Notes: a model not told the origin generated them from the sequence alone. A DNA stretch of 15,732 nt from Campylobacteraceae bacterium (GCA_015488975.1 WFMT01000272.1:1-15732), one strand, 5' to 3'; shown: positions 7,009 through 13,875, counted from the stretch's first letter. Program-made: numbers and translations.

Positions 7009-7749
7009 ATGAAACTTTTGCTAATAGGTGCAGGAAATATGGGTGGAGCTATGCTCGGCGGATTAAAAAACTATGATATTACCGTAGTTGAGAAGCATCA
7101 ATCAAAAATAGACAAATTGACAAATCTATATAAAGATATAAAAATAATCAAAGAAATACCAAATATAGATGATTATACCGTTATACTGGCCATAAAACCA
7201 CAATCTCTTAATTCACTAAAGACTACAGGTCAGGCAAAAGGAGTTATTTCCATACTTGCTGGAGTAAGCATTGAAAGGCTCAAAACCACCATTAACTCAA
7301 AATCATATATAAGAGCCATGCCAAACATAGCAGCGCTCAAACAAAAATCCGTAACTTCTCTTTGTGGCGACAGTGAATTGAAAAAAGATGCTTTAGAGAT
7401 TTTAAGTGGTATAGGAAAGTGCTTTTGGTTAGATAATGAAAAAGAGTTGGATATAGCTACTGGCATTGGGGGCTCTGCTCCGGCTTGGATAAGCATGGTA
7501 GCAGAAGCTTTAAGTGATGGGGCTGTCAAACTTGGTCTTAAAAGAGACATCAGCTACCAATATGCCGCTTATATGTTAGAGGGTGTCGGCGAAATGCTAA
7601 AAGACGAACATCCCGCTCTTTTAAAAGACAAGATAACTTCTCCAGGAGGTACAACCGCAGCAGGGGCAGCTAAACTTGAAGAGGGTAAAGTAAGAGATGC
7701 TTTTATAAAAGCAATGCAAGAATGTTTCAATAAAACTCAAAAACTTTGA
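7009..7749 (+). CDS. proC: Pyrroline-5-carboxylate reductase
   Basis: ProC reduces pyrroline-5-carboxylate to proline with NAD(P)H, the last step of proline synthesis, in the cytoplasm. The protein opens with a Rossmann nucleotide-binding loop, GAGNMGGAM (residues 7-15). IRAMPNIAAL follows in the middle, and the C-terminal signature TSPGGTTAAG lies in the helical dimer domain that holds the active site. At 246 aa it is slightly short for the family (usually about 260-280). Two ATGs compete. The one at 7003 directly abuts AAAGG, leaving no spacer, whereas the one at 7009 has a normal six-base spacer and gives the usual MKLLLIGAGNMG start, so I chose 7009. The gene appears monocistronic, and its upstream region is occupied by the MITE-like element. 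Confidence 0.95.
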   Translation: MKLLLIGAGNMGGAMLGGLKNYDITVVEKHQSKIDKLTNLYKDIKIIKEIPNIDDYTVILAIKPQSLNSLKTTGQAKGVISILAGVSIERLKTTINSKSYIRAMPNIAALKQKSVTSLCGDSELKKDALEILSGIGKCFWLDNEKELDIATGIGGSAPAWISMVAEALSDGAVKLGLKRDISYQYAAYMLEGVGEMLKDEHPALLKDKITSPGGTTAAGAAKLEEGKVRDAFIKAMQECFNKTQKL

Positions 7750-7767
7750 AATATAAAATTTTTTGAG

Positions 7768-7773
7768 TATAAT
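7768..7773 (+). promoter_or_regulatory. Candidate -10 box for the 61-aa CxxC protein
   Basis: TATAAT lies in the 68-bp gap after proC, 44 bp before the next start codon. This suggests that the small gene has its own promoter. Confidence 0.5.
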
Positions 7774-7817
7774 TTCACTTCAAGAGATCACTATAAAGTA
7801 TAAACAAAAGGAAAGAA

Positions 7818-8003
7818 ATGGAAAAAGTAGTATGTCATGTATGTCTTAGTCAATCAAGTAAGAATGATAATAAAGTTTATCTAAAATCTATCTGTAGAGG
7901 CGAAGAAGTTTATGTTTGCACAGGATGTATTCCTCAAGTAATACACGGAAGTGGCGAAGTTGTAAAAACTAAAGAGCAAGTCAAAAAAATACTTGGCGAA
8001 TAA
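7818..8003 (+). CDS. Small protein with two CxxC pairs, putative zinc-binding
   Basis: This 61-aa protein has the pairs C6-x2-C9 (CHVC) and C34-x2-C37 (CTGC), spaced as in a single four-cysteine zinc knuckle; a further lone C26 lies between them. The tail VVKTKEQVKKILGE is a charged helix. No signal peptide or membrane segment is seen, so it should be cytoplasmic. The start is well supported by AAAGGAAAGAA just before ATG 7818. It has a promoter-like TATAAT of its own and ends four bases from the convergent lipoprotein gene. I do not recognise a named family. A zinc-binding, RNA-, DNA- or protein-contact role is plausible, but nothing more specific can be said. Confidence 0.7.
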   Translation: MEKVVCHVCLSQSSKNDNKVYLKSICRGEEVYVCTGCIPQVIHGSGEVVKTKEQVKKILGE

Positions 8004-8007
8004 AGAT

Positions 8008-8781
8008 TTACATCATCAAGAATATACTCCTGAGTGCGCTGGCACTCAGGTGACTTGGTTCAACTCCAACAGTTTTCAATGATTTTTCAAAAATATACTG
8101 CATTTTTGCAAAAACTGCCTCAAATGATAAGTTTGATGAGGAGAATAGACTCTCTTTTTTATCTTTGATATATTTTAGATTATTGATAAGCTTTGCACTA
8201 AGACTTTCTCCTTTTTTTAATCTTTTATACAACTCTGTTTGCCAATTATTTTGCCAAGTTAAAAAAAGATATTCTCCTTCTGTGTTTTTGGCAGTTTTTA
8301 TTTTCCAATCTACCACTTGAAGTATTTTATAGGCAAGCTCTAATCTCTTTTTATCATATTGCAGAGCACTTATTTTATGAAATTGTGCCTCGTCATAAGC
8401 AAAATAAAACATTTTATATAAACCTACAACAAGATAATCGCCTCTTTTCTTGATCTTGTTTTTTGAAAAAGCTATCTTTAAGTATGTTTTGAAATTATCT
8501 TGTGCAAAATCTTTGACCAGTGGAAGATTTATACTGTTTATTTTATATTTAATGTTGTATTTTAGATATGCTAATGTATTTTTTGTAAAAATTTCAGAAT
8601 TTCTTTTATAAAGTTTATTTGCCAGTTTAATCAAAAGCATATTTAAATCAATTTGATAATTTTGCATAAGAGTTGCGCCACTTGTTTGAAAGATAGAACG
8701 AGCAAAATTTTCATTTTTTACTGAGCAACCTGAAAACAATATAACAATAAGCATAAATGAAAGTATTGAATATTTTTTCAT
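8008..8781 (-). CDS. Hypothetical lipoprotein
   Basis: This 257-aa protein begins MKKYSILSFMLIVILFSGCS, a type II signal peptide with lipobox FSGC and lipidation at C19. It is therefore an envelope lipoprotein, with no sorting information that I can judge. The mature part is lysine-rich and mostly helical, with aromatic stretches such as YLFLTWQNNWQTELYKRL. No enzyme motif is seen, and I do not recognise the family. The start at 8781 follows AAAAGGAGC. It lies downstream of hypA on the same strand, separated only by the MITE-like element, so it may be read through from the nickel operon or use a promoter inside the element. The end of the coding region contains a perfect hairpin (8029-8050). 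Confidence 0.75.
   Translation of the reverse strand: MKKYSILSFMLIVILFSGCSVKNENFARSIFQTSGATLMQNYQIDLNMLLIKLANKLYKRNSEIFTKNTLAYLKYNIKYKINSINLPLVKDFAQDNFKTYLKIAFSKNKIKKRGDYLVVGLYKMFYFAYDEAQFHKISALQYDKKRLELAYKILQVVDWKIKTAKNTEGEYLFLTWQNNWQTELYKRLKKGESLSAKLINNLKYIKDKKESLFSSSNLSFEAVFAKMQYIFEKSLKTVGVEPSHLSASALRSIFLMM
8029..8050. repeat. Perfect 9-bp hairpin in the 3' end of the lipoprotein gene
   Basis: CCTGAGTGC (8029-8037) and GCACTCAGG (8042-8050) flank a 4-nt loop. It lies 25 bases after the stop of the convergent 61-aa gene, within coding sequence of the lipoprotein. No T tract follows on either strand. It could act as a terminator or 3'-end protector for the + strand transcript, for which no other structure is available. 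Confidence 0.5.
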
Positions 8782-8815
8782 TTTGCTCCTTTTGTAAAGA
8801 TTTGTATGTTACTCT

Positions 8816-8933
8816 CTGACCTTATGTACTTTTTTCTCAAAAAGTCCTACTTTTCGTAAGCTTTAGGGGGTTGTAGGGACTTTGAGTTCCTGCTACCATA
8901 ATAGGCTTTGCTCATTATGGTGCGTAAGGTCAG
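8816..8933 (+). mobile_element. MITE-like element, copy 2 (118 bp), abutting hypA
   Basis: The element begins CTGACCTTATGTAC and ends GTGCGTAAGGTCAG. All 14 positions of the terminal repeat pair if two U-G wobbles in the + strand RNA are allowed. It is flanked by TTACTCT (8809-8815) and TTACTCC (8934-8940), a 7-bp duplication with one difference. The right copy contains the hypA stop codon. Internal hairpins are ACTTTTT/AAAAAGT, AAAGTCCTAC with GTAGGGACTTT (one bulge), and ACCATAAT/ATTATGGT, the last not complete in copy 1. It has no coding capacity. It separates hypA from the lipoprotein gene and would be transcribed by any read-through from the nickel operon. Confidence 0.8.
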
Positions 8934-9275
8934 TTACTCCATCTCCAAACTCATAAGATACATATCCTCCCCATCAAGAACTTCAAGATCAGTGCTCTCG
9001 CATTTAGGACAAATGTATTCAAATTTTTCTAAAGTCGATTTTGCATTACAACTGTTGCATTTTACCAAAATAGGCTGAATATTCAAAACAAACTCAGCCT
9101 CACTGCATACTGTTTTTTCTTTAAAAGTTTCAAAAGCACTTTTTAAAAGATCCGGCTCAACACCACTTAAAATTCCGATTTTGACAACAACTTTAGTGAT
9201 TTTATTGGCTTTATTTTTTACCACTTGATCTTCGCATTGATCTAAAAGAGACTGCACTATGCTAAATTCATGCAT
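8934..9275 (-). CDS. hypA: [NiFe] hydrogenase nickel metallochaperone HypA
   Basis: HypA binds nickel and, with HypB, delivers it to the [NiFe] hydrogenase large subunit; in Helicobacter pylori it also serves urease. With the start at 9275 the protein has 113 residues and begins MHEFSIVQSLL; the N-terminal Met-His-Glu is the nickel site. The structural zinc site is C73-x2-C76 and C89-x2-C92. A two-codon longer frame starting at TTG is less likely, because MHE must be N-terminal. The ATG overlaps the hypE stop by one base (TGATG), implying coupled translation. It is the last gene of the nickel operon. The stop codon is directly followed by the MITE-like element and is part of the apparent target duplication. 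Confidence 0.96.
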   Translation of the reverse strand: MHEFSIVQSLLDQCEDQVVKNKANKITKVVVKIGILSGVEPDLLKSAFETFKEKTVCSEAEFVLNIQPILVKCNSCNAKSTLEKFEYICPKCESTDLEVLDGEDMYLMSLEME

Positions 9276-10273
9276 CAGCAAATCCTAGGCAACAACTCAC
9301 CAGTTGGACTCTCTAAAAATCTTTTTGTTCCCCAACTGTTATGAAGCACCACTTTACCTATATATTTATCTGTTATATCTGCAATATATGAGCAGTTTTT
9401 ATTAAATCTTTTTAATATTTTTATCGTTTGTTCTATTTTTGATTTGTTAACTGCTATAAGAAAAGTTCCCTCGTTCGCTAAAGCAGTCGGCTCAAAACCA
9501 AGAATTTCACAAATCCCTTTTACCTCATCACTTACAGGTATCTTTTCTTCATAAGCTTCTATACAAACATTTGACTGTTTTGCCCATTCATTTAAAACTG
9601 CACTCACTCCGCCTCTTGTAGCATCCCTTAAAGCAGTTATTTTTAAACCTTCATCCAATAAAGCTTTTACAACAGGAAACAAAGAAGTACAGTCGCTTTT
9701 AAGCTCACTCTCAAGCTCTATTCCCTCACGACTTGCAAATATCGCTGCTCCGTGAGAGCCTATGTCTCTGCTGACGAGGATAACATCATCTTTGCTTATG
9801 GCATTTGAGCTTATGTCATTTTGCAAAACTTCACCAATACCTGTTGTATTTATAATAATCTTATCCACGGTTCCTTTTGGCATTACTTTTGTATCACCAC
9901 TTACGACAAGAGTGCTGTTTATCTCAAGCTCTTTCTCCATAGACTTGGCAATTTTCTCCAAATCGTCCATCAAAAAACCCTCTTCTATAACAAAACTAAC
10001 TGTCAAATACTTTGGCTTTGCTCCCATCATAGCAAGGTCGTTACAAGTTCCGCAAATACTGAGTTTTCCTATATCAGATCCTGGAAAAAATATAGGGCTG
10101 ACAGTAAAACTATCCGTACTCATAGCAATATTTTTTTGATTAAGTTCTAAGATAGCCGCATCTTCACTTTTTTCCAAAATATCATTTTTGAAAGCTTTAT
10201 AAAAAACTTTTTTTATAAGCTGATTATTTTCTTCCCCGCCATTTCCCATAGCCAATGTTACTGTCTTGTTCAT
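9275..10273 (-). CDS. hypE: Hydrogenase maturation protein HypE
   Basis: HypE dehydrates a carbamoyl group on its C-terminal cysteine, using ATP, to a thiocyanate. This supplies the CN ligands of the [NiFe] hydrogenase iron through the HypC-HypD complex. The 332-aa protein has the PurM/ThiL-type ATP-binding fold, with AMSTDSFTVSPIFFPG, GTCNDLAMMGAKP, VVSGDTKVM and LRDATRGGV in the expected order. It ends in the obligatory PRIC, with Cys332 as the carbamoyl acceptor. The start ATG lies behind TAAGGATATTT, where the TAA is the cytochrome stop codon; only 8 bases separate the two genes. HypF, which charges HypE, is not encoded in this window. Confidence 0.97.
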   Translation of the reverse strand: MNKTVTLAMGNGGEENNQLIKKVFYKAFKNDILEKSEDAAILELNQKNIAMSTDSFTVSPIFFPGSDIGKLSICGTCNDLAMMGAKPKYLTVSFVIEEGFLMDDLEKIAKSMEKELEINSTLVVSGDTKVMPKGTVDKIIINTTGIGEVLQNDISSNAISKDDVILVSRDIGSHGAAIFASREGIELESELKSDCTSLFPVVKALLDEGLKITALRDATRGGVSAVLNEWAKQSNVCIEAYEEKIPVSDEVKGICEILGFEPTALANEGTFLIAVNKSKIEQTIKILKRFNKNCSYIADITDKYIGKVVLHNSWGTKRFLESPTGELLPRIC

Positions 10274-10281
10274 AAATATCC

Positions 10282-10653
10282 TTAGTTAATTATATCTATC
10301 AAATTTTTCCCACTATATTGCTTGCTGTTATCAAATTTAAATATATTTTTATCTTTTGCCGTATGACATTTGATACAGGTATTAAGAACTTTATGCTCTT
10401 TAATGTTTGTTTTAGCTACTTTTTTCATGTCATGACATTGCCAGCAATCCTGCCCACAACTAGTAGCCCCCATGTTCACTTTAGATAAACTTTTCTTTGT
10501 ATGACATTTCTTACAAGTTGTCAATATCTCATGATTTTTATCCATCTTGCCATTTTTTTTGATAAGTTTTGGATGACAAGCCACACAGTTACCCTCACAG
10601 GCATATATCCCGATACCTGAAAATAAAAAAATAATAAAAATAATCTTACCCAT
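10282..10653 (-). CDS. Secreted tetraheme cytochrome c embedded in the hyp operon
   Basis: The protein has 123 residues from ATG 10653. This start has AAGGAG upstream at normal spacing; a GTG three codons earlier overlaps that site. Residues 1-18 form a short hydrophobic export signal ending IYA. Four CxxCH heme motifs follow: CVACH (23-27), CKKCH (47-51), CWQCH (70-74) and CIKCH (93-97). H41 and H87 occur in matching contexts (HEILTTCKKCH, HKVLNTCIKCH) and may be axial ligands, suggesting an internal duplication. It should be a periplasmic low-potential electron carrier of the small multiheme type; this is inference. It lies between hypD and hypE, 33 bp after hypD, so it is probably co-transcribed. 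As a periplasmic protein it cannot touch the cytoplasmic Hyp machinery directly; a link to hydrogenase electron transfer is more likely. Confidence 0.88.
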   Translation of the reverse strand: MGKIIFIIFLFSGIGIYACEGNCVACHPKLIKKNGKMDKNHEILTTCKKCHTKKSLSKVNMGATSCGQDCWQCHDMKKVAKTNIKEHKVLNTCIKCHTAKDKNIFKFDNSKQYSGKNLIDIIN

Positions 10654-10674
10654 AATATTCACTCCTTAAAATTA

Positions 10675-10692
10675 CACTAATTTTTATTAGTG
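10675..10692 (-). other. Hairpin between hypD and the cytochrome gene
   Basis: CACTAAT and ATTAGTG form a perfect 7-bp stem with a 4-nt loop. The hypD stop codon lies in the first arm on the minus strand, and TAATTTT follows before the cytochrome ribosome binding site. It may reduce read-through or stabilise the upstream mRNA inside the operon. Confidence 0.5.
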
Positions 10693-11811
10693 AATATTAC
10701 CATATTTATAATAAGCAGCACAAGCACCCTCGCTACTTACCATACAACTTCCAAGAGGCGAGCTTGGCTTGCAGGCATTTCCAAAAACTTTGCAATCCAT
10801 AGGTTTTGCCTTGCCTTTTAGTATCTCTCCACAAATACAAAGTTTATGGTCATCTATCTTTTTATCAGGTAAAATATCGGCATATATTATCTCTGCATCA
10901 TATTTGGCATACTCATCTCTAAGCTTTAAAGAACTCTTTGGAATATCGCCTATACCTCTCCATCTAAAACTGTCTTTCCTGTCAAAATACTTTTCCACCA
11001 ATCTTTGAGCAGAGACATTACCCTCTCTTGTTACCGCTCGCCCATATTCGTTTTCAACTTCACACCTACCTGTAATAAACTGTCTAAGTATCATGTATAT
11101 ACTTTGCATTACATCAACCGGCTCAAATCCACTGACAACAACTGGCGTATGATAAGTCAAAGGAAACTCTTCATATATCTTACTGCCTGTTATGGCACTA
11201 ACATGAGAAGGTCCTAAAAAGGCATTAATTTGACAATCTTTATCATCCATCAAAACTCTCATTGGCTCTGGAACTCTTACATGATTTATATGAAAAAACA
11301 CATTTTTAATGCCTTGTTTTATCACTTTCTCGAGTAAAACCGCACTCATGGGTGTAGTAGTTTCAAAACCTATAGCATAAAATATCACTTTTTTTGAAGG
11401 ATTGTCTTTGGCAATTTTTAAAACATCAAGCGGTGAGTAAACAAATCTTACATCCGCTCCCTCACTTCTGGCATTTTGTAAACTCCCATGACTTCCTGGA
11501 ACTTTTATCATATCCCCTAAAGTTACAAGTATCACATCTGGTTGCTGAGCGAGTATGTAAGCATGGTCTATCCTCTCTTTTGGCATGATACAAACCGGAC
11601 ATCCAGGACCGTGTATGAAATTGATATTTTCAGGAAGAAGCTGCAAGATGCCGTATTTCATGATAGTGTGAGTATGCCCACCGCAAACTTCCATAATATT
11701 TATATTTCTATCTATTTTTGTAGCATCTTCGTTTATCTTTTTAGCAAAAGATTTGATAGTCTTAGAATCTCTAAAGTCATCATATAAATTTTTCAATTCA
11801 AGTTTGCTCAT
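10687..11811 (-). CDS. hypD: Hydrogenase maturation Fe-S protein HypD
   Basis: HypD is the Fe-S protein that, with HypC, carries the iron and assembles its CN and CO ligands. The 374-aa protein shows all the family blocks. MEVCGGHTHTIMKYGI (C43) and HGPGCPVCIMP (C71, C74) form the iron and thiol-redox region. GFETTTP follows. C-terminal cysteines in CICGEIL, DCKVFGNACKP and GSCMVSSEGACAAY supply the [4Fe-4S] cluster and redox cysteines. The ATG at 11811 lies within the end of hypC (14-nt overlap), so translation is coupled. The product acts in the cytoplasm together with HypC and HypE encoded alongside. Confidence 0.97.
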   Translation of the reverse strand: MSKLELKNLYDDFRDSKTIKSFAKKINEDATKIDRNINIMEVCGGHTHTIMKYGILQLLPENINFIHGPGCPVCIMPKERIDHAYILAQQPDVILVTLGDMIKVPGSHGSLQNARSEGADVRFVYSPLDVLKIAKDNPSKKVIFYAIGFETTTPMSAVLLEKVIKQGIKNVFFHINHVRVPEPMRVLMDDKDCQINAFLGPSHVSAITGSKIYEEFPLTYHTPVVVSGFEPVDVMQSIYMILRQFITGRCEVENEYGRAVTREGNVSAQRLVEKYFDRKDSFRWRGIGDIPKSSLKLRDEYAKYDAEIIYADILPDKKIDDHKLCICGEILKGKAKPMDCKVFGNACKPSSPLGSCMVSSEGACAAYYKYGNIH

Positions 11812-12052
11812 TTAGCCTATCCTCTTCTTCCATCTTTTGCACTATCTGTTCATAAAGTTCCAAACTATCCAATGCTCTTTCTTTATCTATCTTATTCATA
11901 GCAAACCCGACATGAATAAGTACAAAATCCCCTATCTCTACCGGCTCATCTATCAAATCAAGACTAACTTTTCTTTTGACCCCCATTGTATCGACTGTAG
12001 CGATATTATTCTCATCTATATACTCTATTTTACTAGGTATTGATAAACACAT
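11798..12052 (-). CDS. hypC: Hydrogenase assembly chaperone HypC
   Basis: HypC is a small chaperone that binds HypD and the hydrogenase large-subunit precursor and shuttles the Fe(CN)2CO group. The 84-aa protein begins MCLSIPSKI; Cys2 is the iron-binding residue and is exposed after Met removal. H47 in VLIHVGFAMNKID is the other conserved residue, and the beta-barrel core TVDTMGVKRKVSLDLI is typical. The ATG overlaps the hypB stop by one base (TAATG), and the end overlaps hypD, giving a hypBCD unit with coupled translation. Confidence 0.97.
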   Translation of the reverse strand: MCLSIPSKIEYIDENNIATVDTMGVKRKVSLDLIDEPVEIGDFVLIHVGFAMNKIDKERALDSLELYEQIVQKMEEEDRLNEQT

Positions 12053-12801
12053 TATCTCATCTCCATTTTAAATTTTATCCAATTTGCCACTTTTTTAAGT
12101 GACTCTTTATCTTTGGTACTGACTTCAAGAATATCAACATTTGGTTTCAGTTTTCTTGCTGCTTCCTTCTCTTTTTCCATGTCATATTCAAAATACGGTA
12201 AAAGATCAGTCTTTGTAAAAAGTATCAAATCAGCCTTTCTAAACATTACCGGATACTTCTCTATCTTGCTTTCACCCTCAGGAATGGAAACCAAAACGAT
12301 ATTTAGGTGAGATCCAACATCATAACTTGCCGGGCAAACAAGATTGCCCACATTTTCTATAAAACAAACATCAAGTTCAGACACAGGCAAATGATGCAAT
12401 CCTTTATGTACCATAAAAGCATCAAGATGACAGGCTGAGCCTGTTTGTATCTGCTGTGATGGAATTCCTTTTGCTTTTAATCTATCGGCATCTTTATTTG
12501 TTTGCAAATCCCCCTCAACAACACCAAACTTAAAATCAACTATATCGCTTAAGTATTCCAAAAGTGTAGTCTTCCCACTTCCAGGACTGCTCATAAGATT
12601 GATAGCAAGTACATTATTTTCATTGAAATGCTCTCTGTTATGTTCGGCCTCATGATCATTTTTATCCAAAATCTTCGTTATAACAGAGATAGTTTTTGCA
12701 TCATTTAGCTGAGGATTGTCATGTATTTCAAAGTGGGCATGTTCGTGCGTATGTTCATGTGAACTTTCCTCAGTTATACTACAACCACAATCTTTACACA
12801 T
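12052..12801 (-). CDS. hypB: Hydrogenase nickel-insertion GTPase HypB
   Basis: HypB is the GTPase that works with HypA to load nickel into the hydrogenase precursor. The 249-aa protein starts MCKDCGC; C2, C5 and C7 form the high-affinity CxxCxC nickel site, and a short histidine patch (H15, H17, H19, H21, H23, H27) follows. The G domain has the P-loop SSPGSGKTTL (71-80), VVEGDLQTNKDADRL (94-108), metal-site residues C124 and H125 in GSACHLDA, ENVGNLVCP (149-157) and the base-recognition motif TKTDL (196-200). It combines the N-terminal nickel site with a modest His patch, so it may both store and insert nickel. The start lies behind AAGGAGATAAT, 14 bases after the permease stop. Confidence 0.97.
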   Translation of the reverse strand: MCKDCGCSITEESSHEHTHEHAHFEIHDNPQLNDAKTISVITKILDKNDHEAEHNREHFNENNVLAINLMSSPGSGKTTLLEYLSDIVDFKFGVVEGDLQTNKDADRLKAKGIPSQQIQTGSACHLDAFMVHKGLHHLPVSELDVCFIENVGNLVCPASYDVGSHLNIVLVSIPEGESKIEKYPVMFRKADLILFTKTDLLPYFEYDMEKEKEAARKLKPNVDILEVSTKDKESLKKVANWIKFKMEMR

Positions 12802-12815
12802 ATTATCTCCTTAAA

Positions 12816-13841
12816 TTATTTTATAATCTCTCGTATCATTATATATTTTTTATAGTACAAAAAAGCACTAAGCCAACTTACTATCATCACAACAACGACA
12901 ATAACACCTAAAACTTCGAATTGTAAATTATTTAAATAATTAAAAAATGGTGTATCTATTTTTAATTGCATAGAAGTTACTTGTAGCCATTCGATAGCTC
13001 CTATCGAAAGAGCAACAAATACACTAGTGCCAGTTACTACCATATTGAAAAATATTTTTCTCATAGCATCCACCATAGCCCAGTCATATATCTTCATCAT
13101 GACCAAACCATCAAGAGAATCCATCAAACTCATACCCGCTGCAAACAAAAGAGGGAATGCCAAAATACCCCATATAGGTAACTGCGAATCCTTAGCAAGT
13201 GCCGATGAGATACCAAGAACCGCTACTTCCGTAGCTGTATCAAAACCTAAACCAAATAAAAAACCTATAGGATACATTTGATAACTTTTATTTACCCGTT
13301 TATATGCAGACTTAAATATCCTGCCAAAAAATCCCCGTTTATTGAGTAATTCTTCTGATGTTTGATTTAGTATCTCTTTATCAATATTTTTACTGTTTTT
13401 GTGTATTTTAAATATCTTATATAAATCCTTAAGTATAAAAAGATTTATGATACCTATGAGTGTTAAAAAAAGTGCTGAGATAGAAGTACCTATCAAACCT
13501 CCAATGTTTTCCAAAAAATGCATGTGAGATGAAACAAGCCTAACAGACACTACCACACCTATAGATAAAAGCAATACCACAGTAGAGTGACCTAAAGAAA
13601 AAAACAGACCAACCCCTACTGACTTTTGACCATCTTGTCTTAGTTTTCTAGTAACATTATCTATAGCAGCTATATGATCAGCATCAAAAGCATGTCTTAA
13701 TCCAAAAAAATAAGCCAAACTTCCCAAACTTATCAATGATAAGGAAAATTGTGATACACCAAGGAGAAATGCCCAAGCCAATATATTAAATATAACTATA
13801 AAAGAAATTAATGCATAAACTCTTTTCTTTAATGAGCTCAT
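12816..13841 (-). CDS. nixA: Nickel/cobalt permease of the NiCoT (NixA/HoxN) family
   Basis: This 341-aa inner-membrane protein has about eight hydrophobic segments. The family signature in helix II, GLRHAFDADHIAAIDNVTRK (47-66), carries H50-x4-D55-H56, the metal-recognition motif of NiCoT permeases. Further conserved blocks are LFFSLGHSTVV and FGLGFDTATEVAVL. It should import Ni2+ (or Co2+) with high affinity. It is the first gene of the operon with hypB, hypC and hypD close behind, which points to nickel for hydrogenase. The start at 13841 follows AAGGAGTAGAT. In Helicobacter pylori nixA is repressed by NikR; whether that holds here is unknown, but an inverted repeat lies over the likely transcription start. 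The exact subfamily name is uncertain. Confidence 0.9.
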   Translation of the reverse strand: MSSLKKRVYALISFIVIFNILAWAFLLGVSQFSLSLISLGSLAYFFGLRHAFDADHIAAIDNVTRKLRQDGQKSVGVGLFFSLGHSTVVLLLSIGVVVSVRLVSSHMHFLENIGGLIGTSISALFLTLIGIINLFILKDLYKIFKIHKNSKNIDKEILNQTSEELLNKRGFFGRIFKSAYKRVNKSYQMYPIGFLFGLGFDTATEVAVLGISSALAKDSQLPIWGILAFPLLFAAGMSLMDSLDGLVMMKIYDWAMVDAMRKIFFNMVVTGTSVFVALSIGAIEWLQVTSMQLKIDTPFFNYLNNLQFEVLGVIVVVVMIVSWLSAFLYYKKYIMIREIIK

Positions 13842-13852
13842 ATCTACTCCTT

Positions 13853-13875
13853 AATGAATTTTCATTCATATTTTA
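13853..13875 (-). promoter_or_regulatory. Candidate promoter and operator of the nickel operon
   Basis: On the minus strand TAAAAT (13875-13870) could be a -10 box. Just downstream, AATGAA and TTCATT (13866-13853) form an inverted repeat with a 2-base centre, about ten bases before the permease Shine-Dalgarno sequence. A repressor bound there would cover the transcription start. No match to a known NikR or Fur site is claimed. Confidence 0.35.

Noticed and set aside
7230..7550. Long open frame on the minus strand inside proC.
   Set aside because: proC is well conserved on the + strand. The reverse frame has no ribosome binding site or recognisable product.
7736..7767. CTCAAAAA/TTTTTGAG inverted repeat as a proC terminator.
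   Set aside because: The stem is AT-only apart from its ends, the loop is long, and no T tract follows.
8021..8085. Possible class II tRNA 3' half: hairpin like a long variable arm followed by GGTTCAACTCC like a T loop.
   Set aside because: The T stem pairs only four bases, no acceptor or anticodon arm can be built, and the region encodes the plausible C-terminus of the lipoprotein.
6887..8933. Composite transposon carrying proC, the CxxC gene and the lipoprotein gene.
   Set aside because: Each copy has its own 7-bp duplication, showing two independent insertions rather than one large unit.
9762..10150. Two overlapping + strand open frames inside hypE.
   Set aside because: They are antisense to a clear hypE with complete motifs and look like chance frames.
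10597..10602. Lipobox in the tetraheme cytochrome signal peptide (IYAC).
   Set aside because: Tyr at position -2 is not typical of a lipobox; ordinary signal peptidase I cleavage after IYA is more likely.
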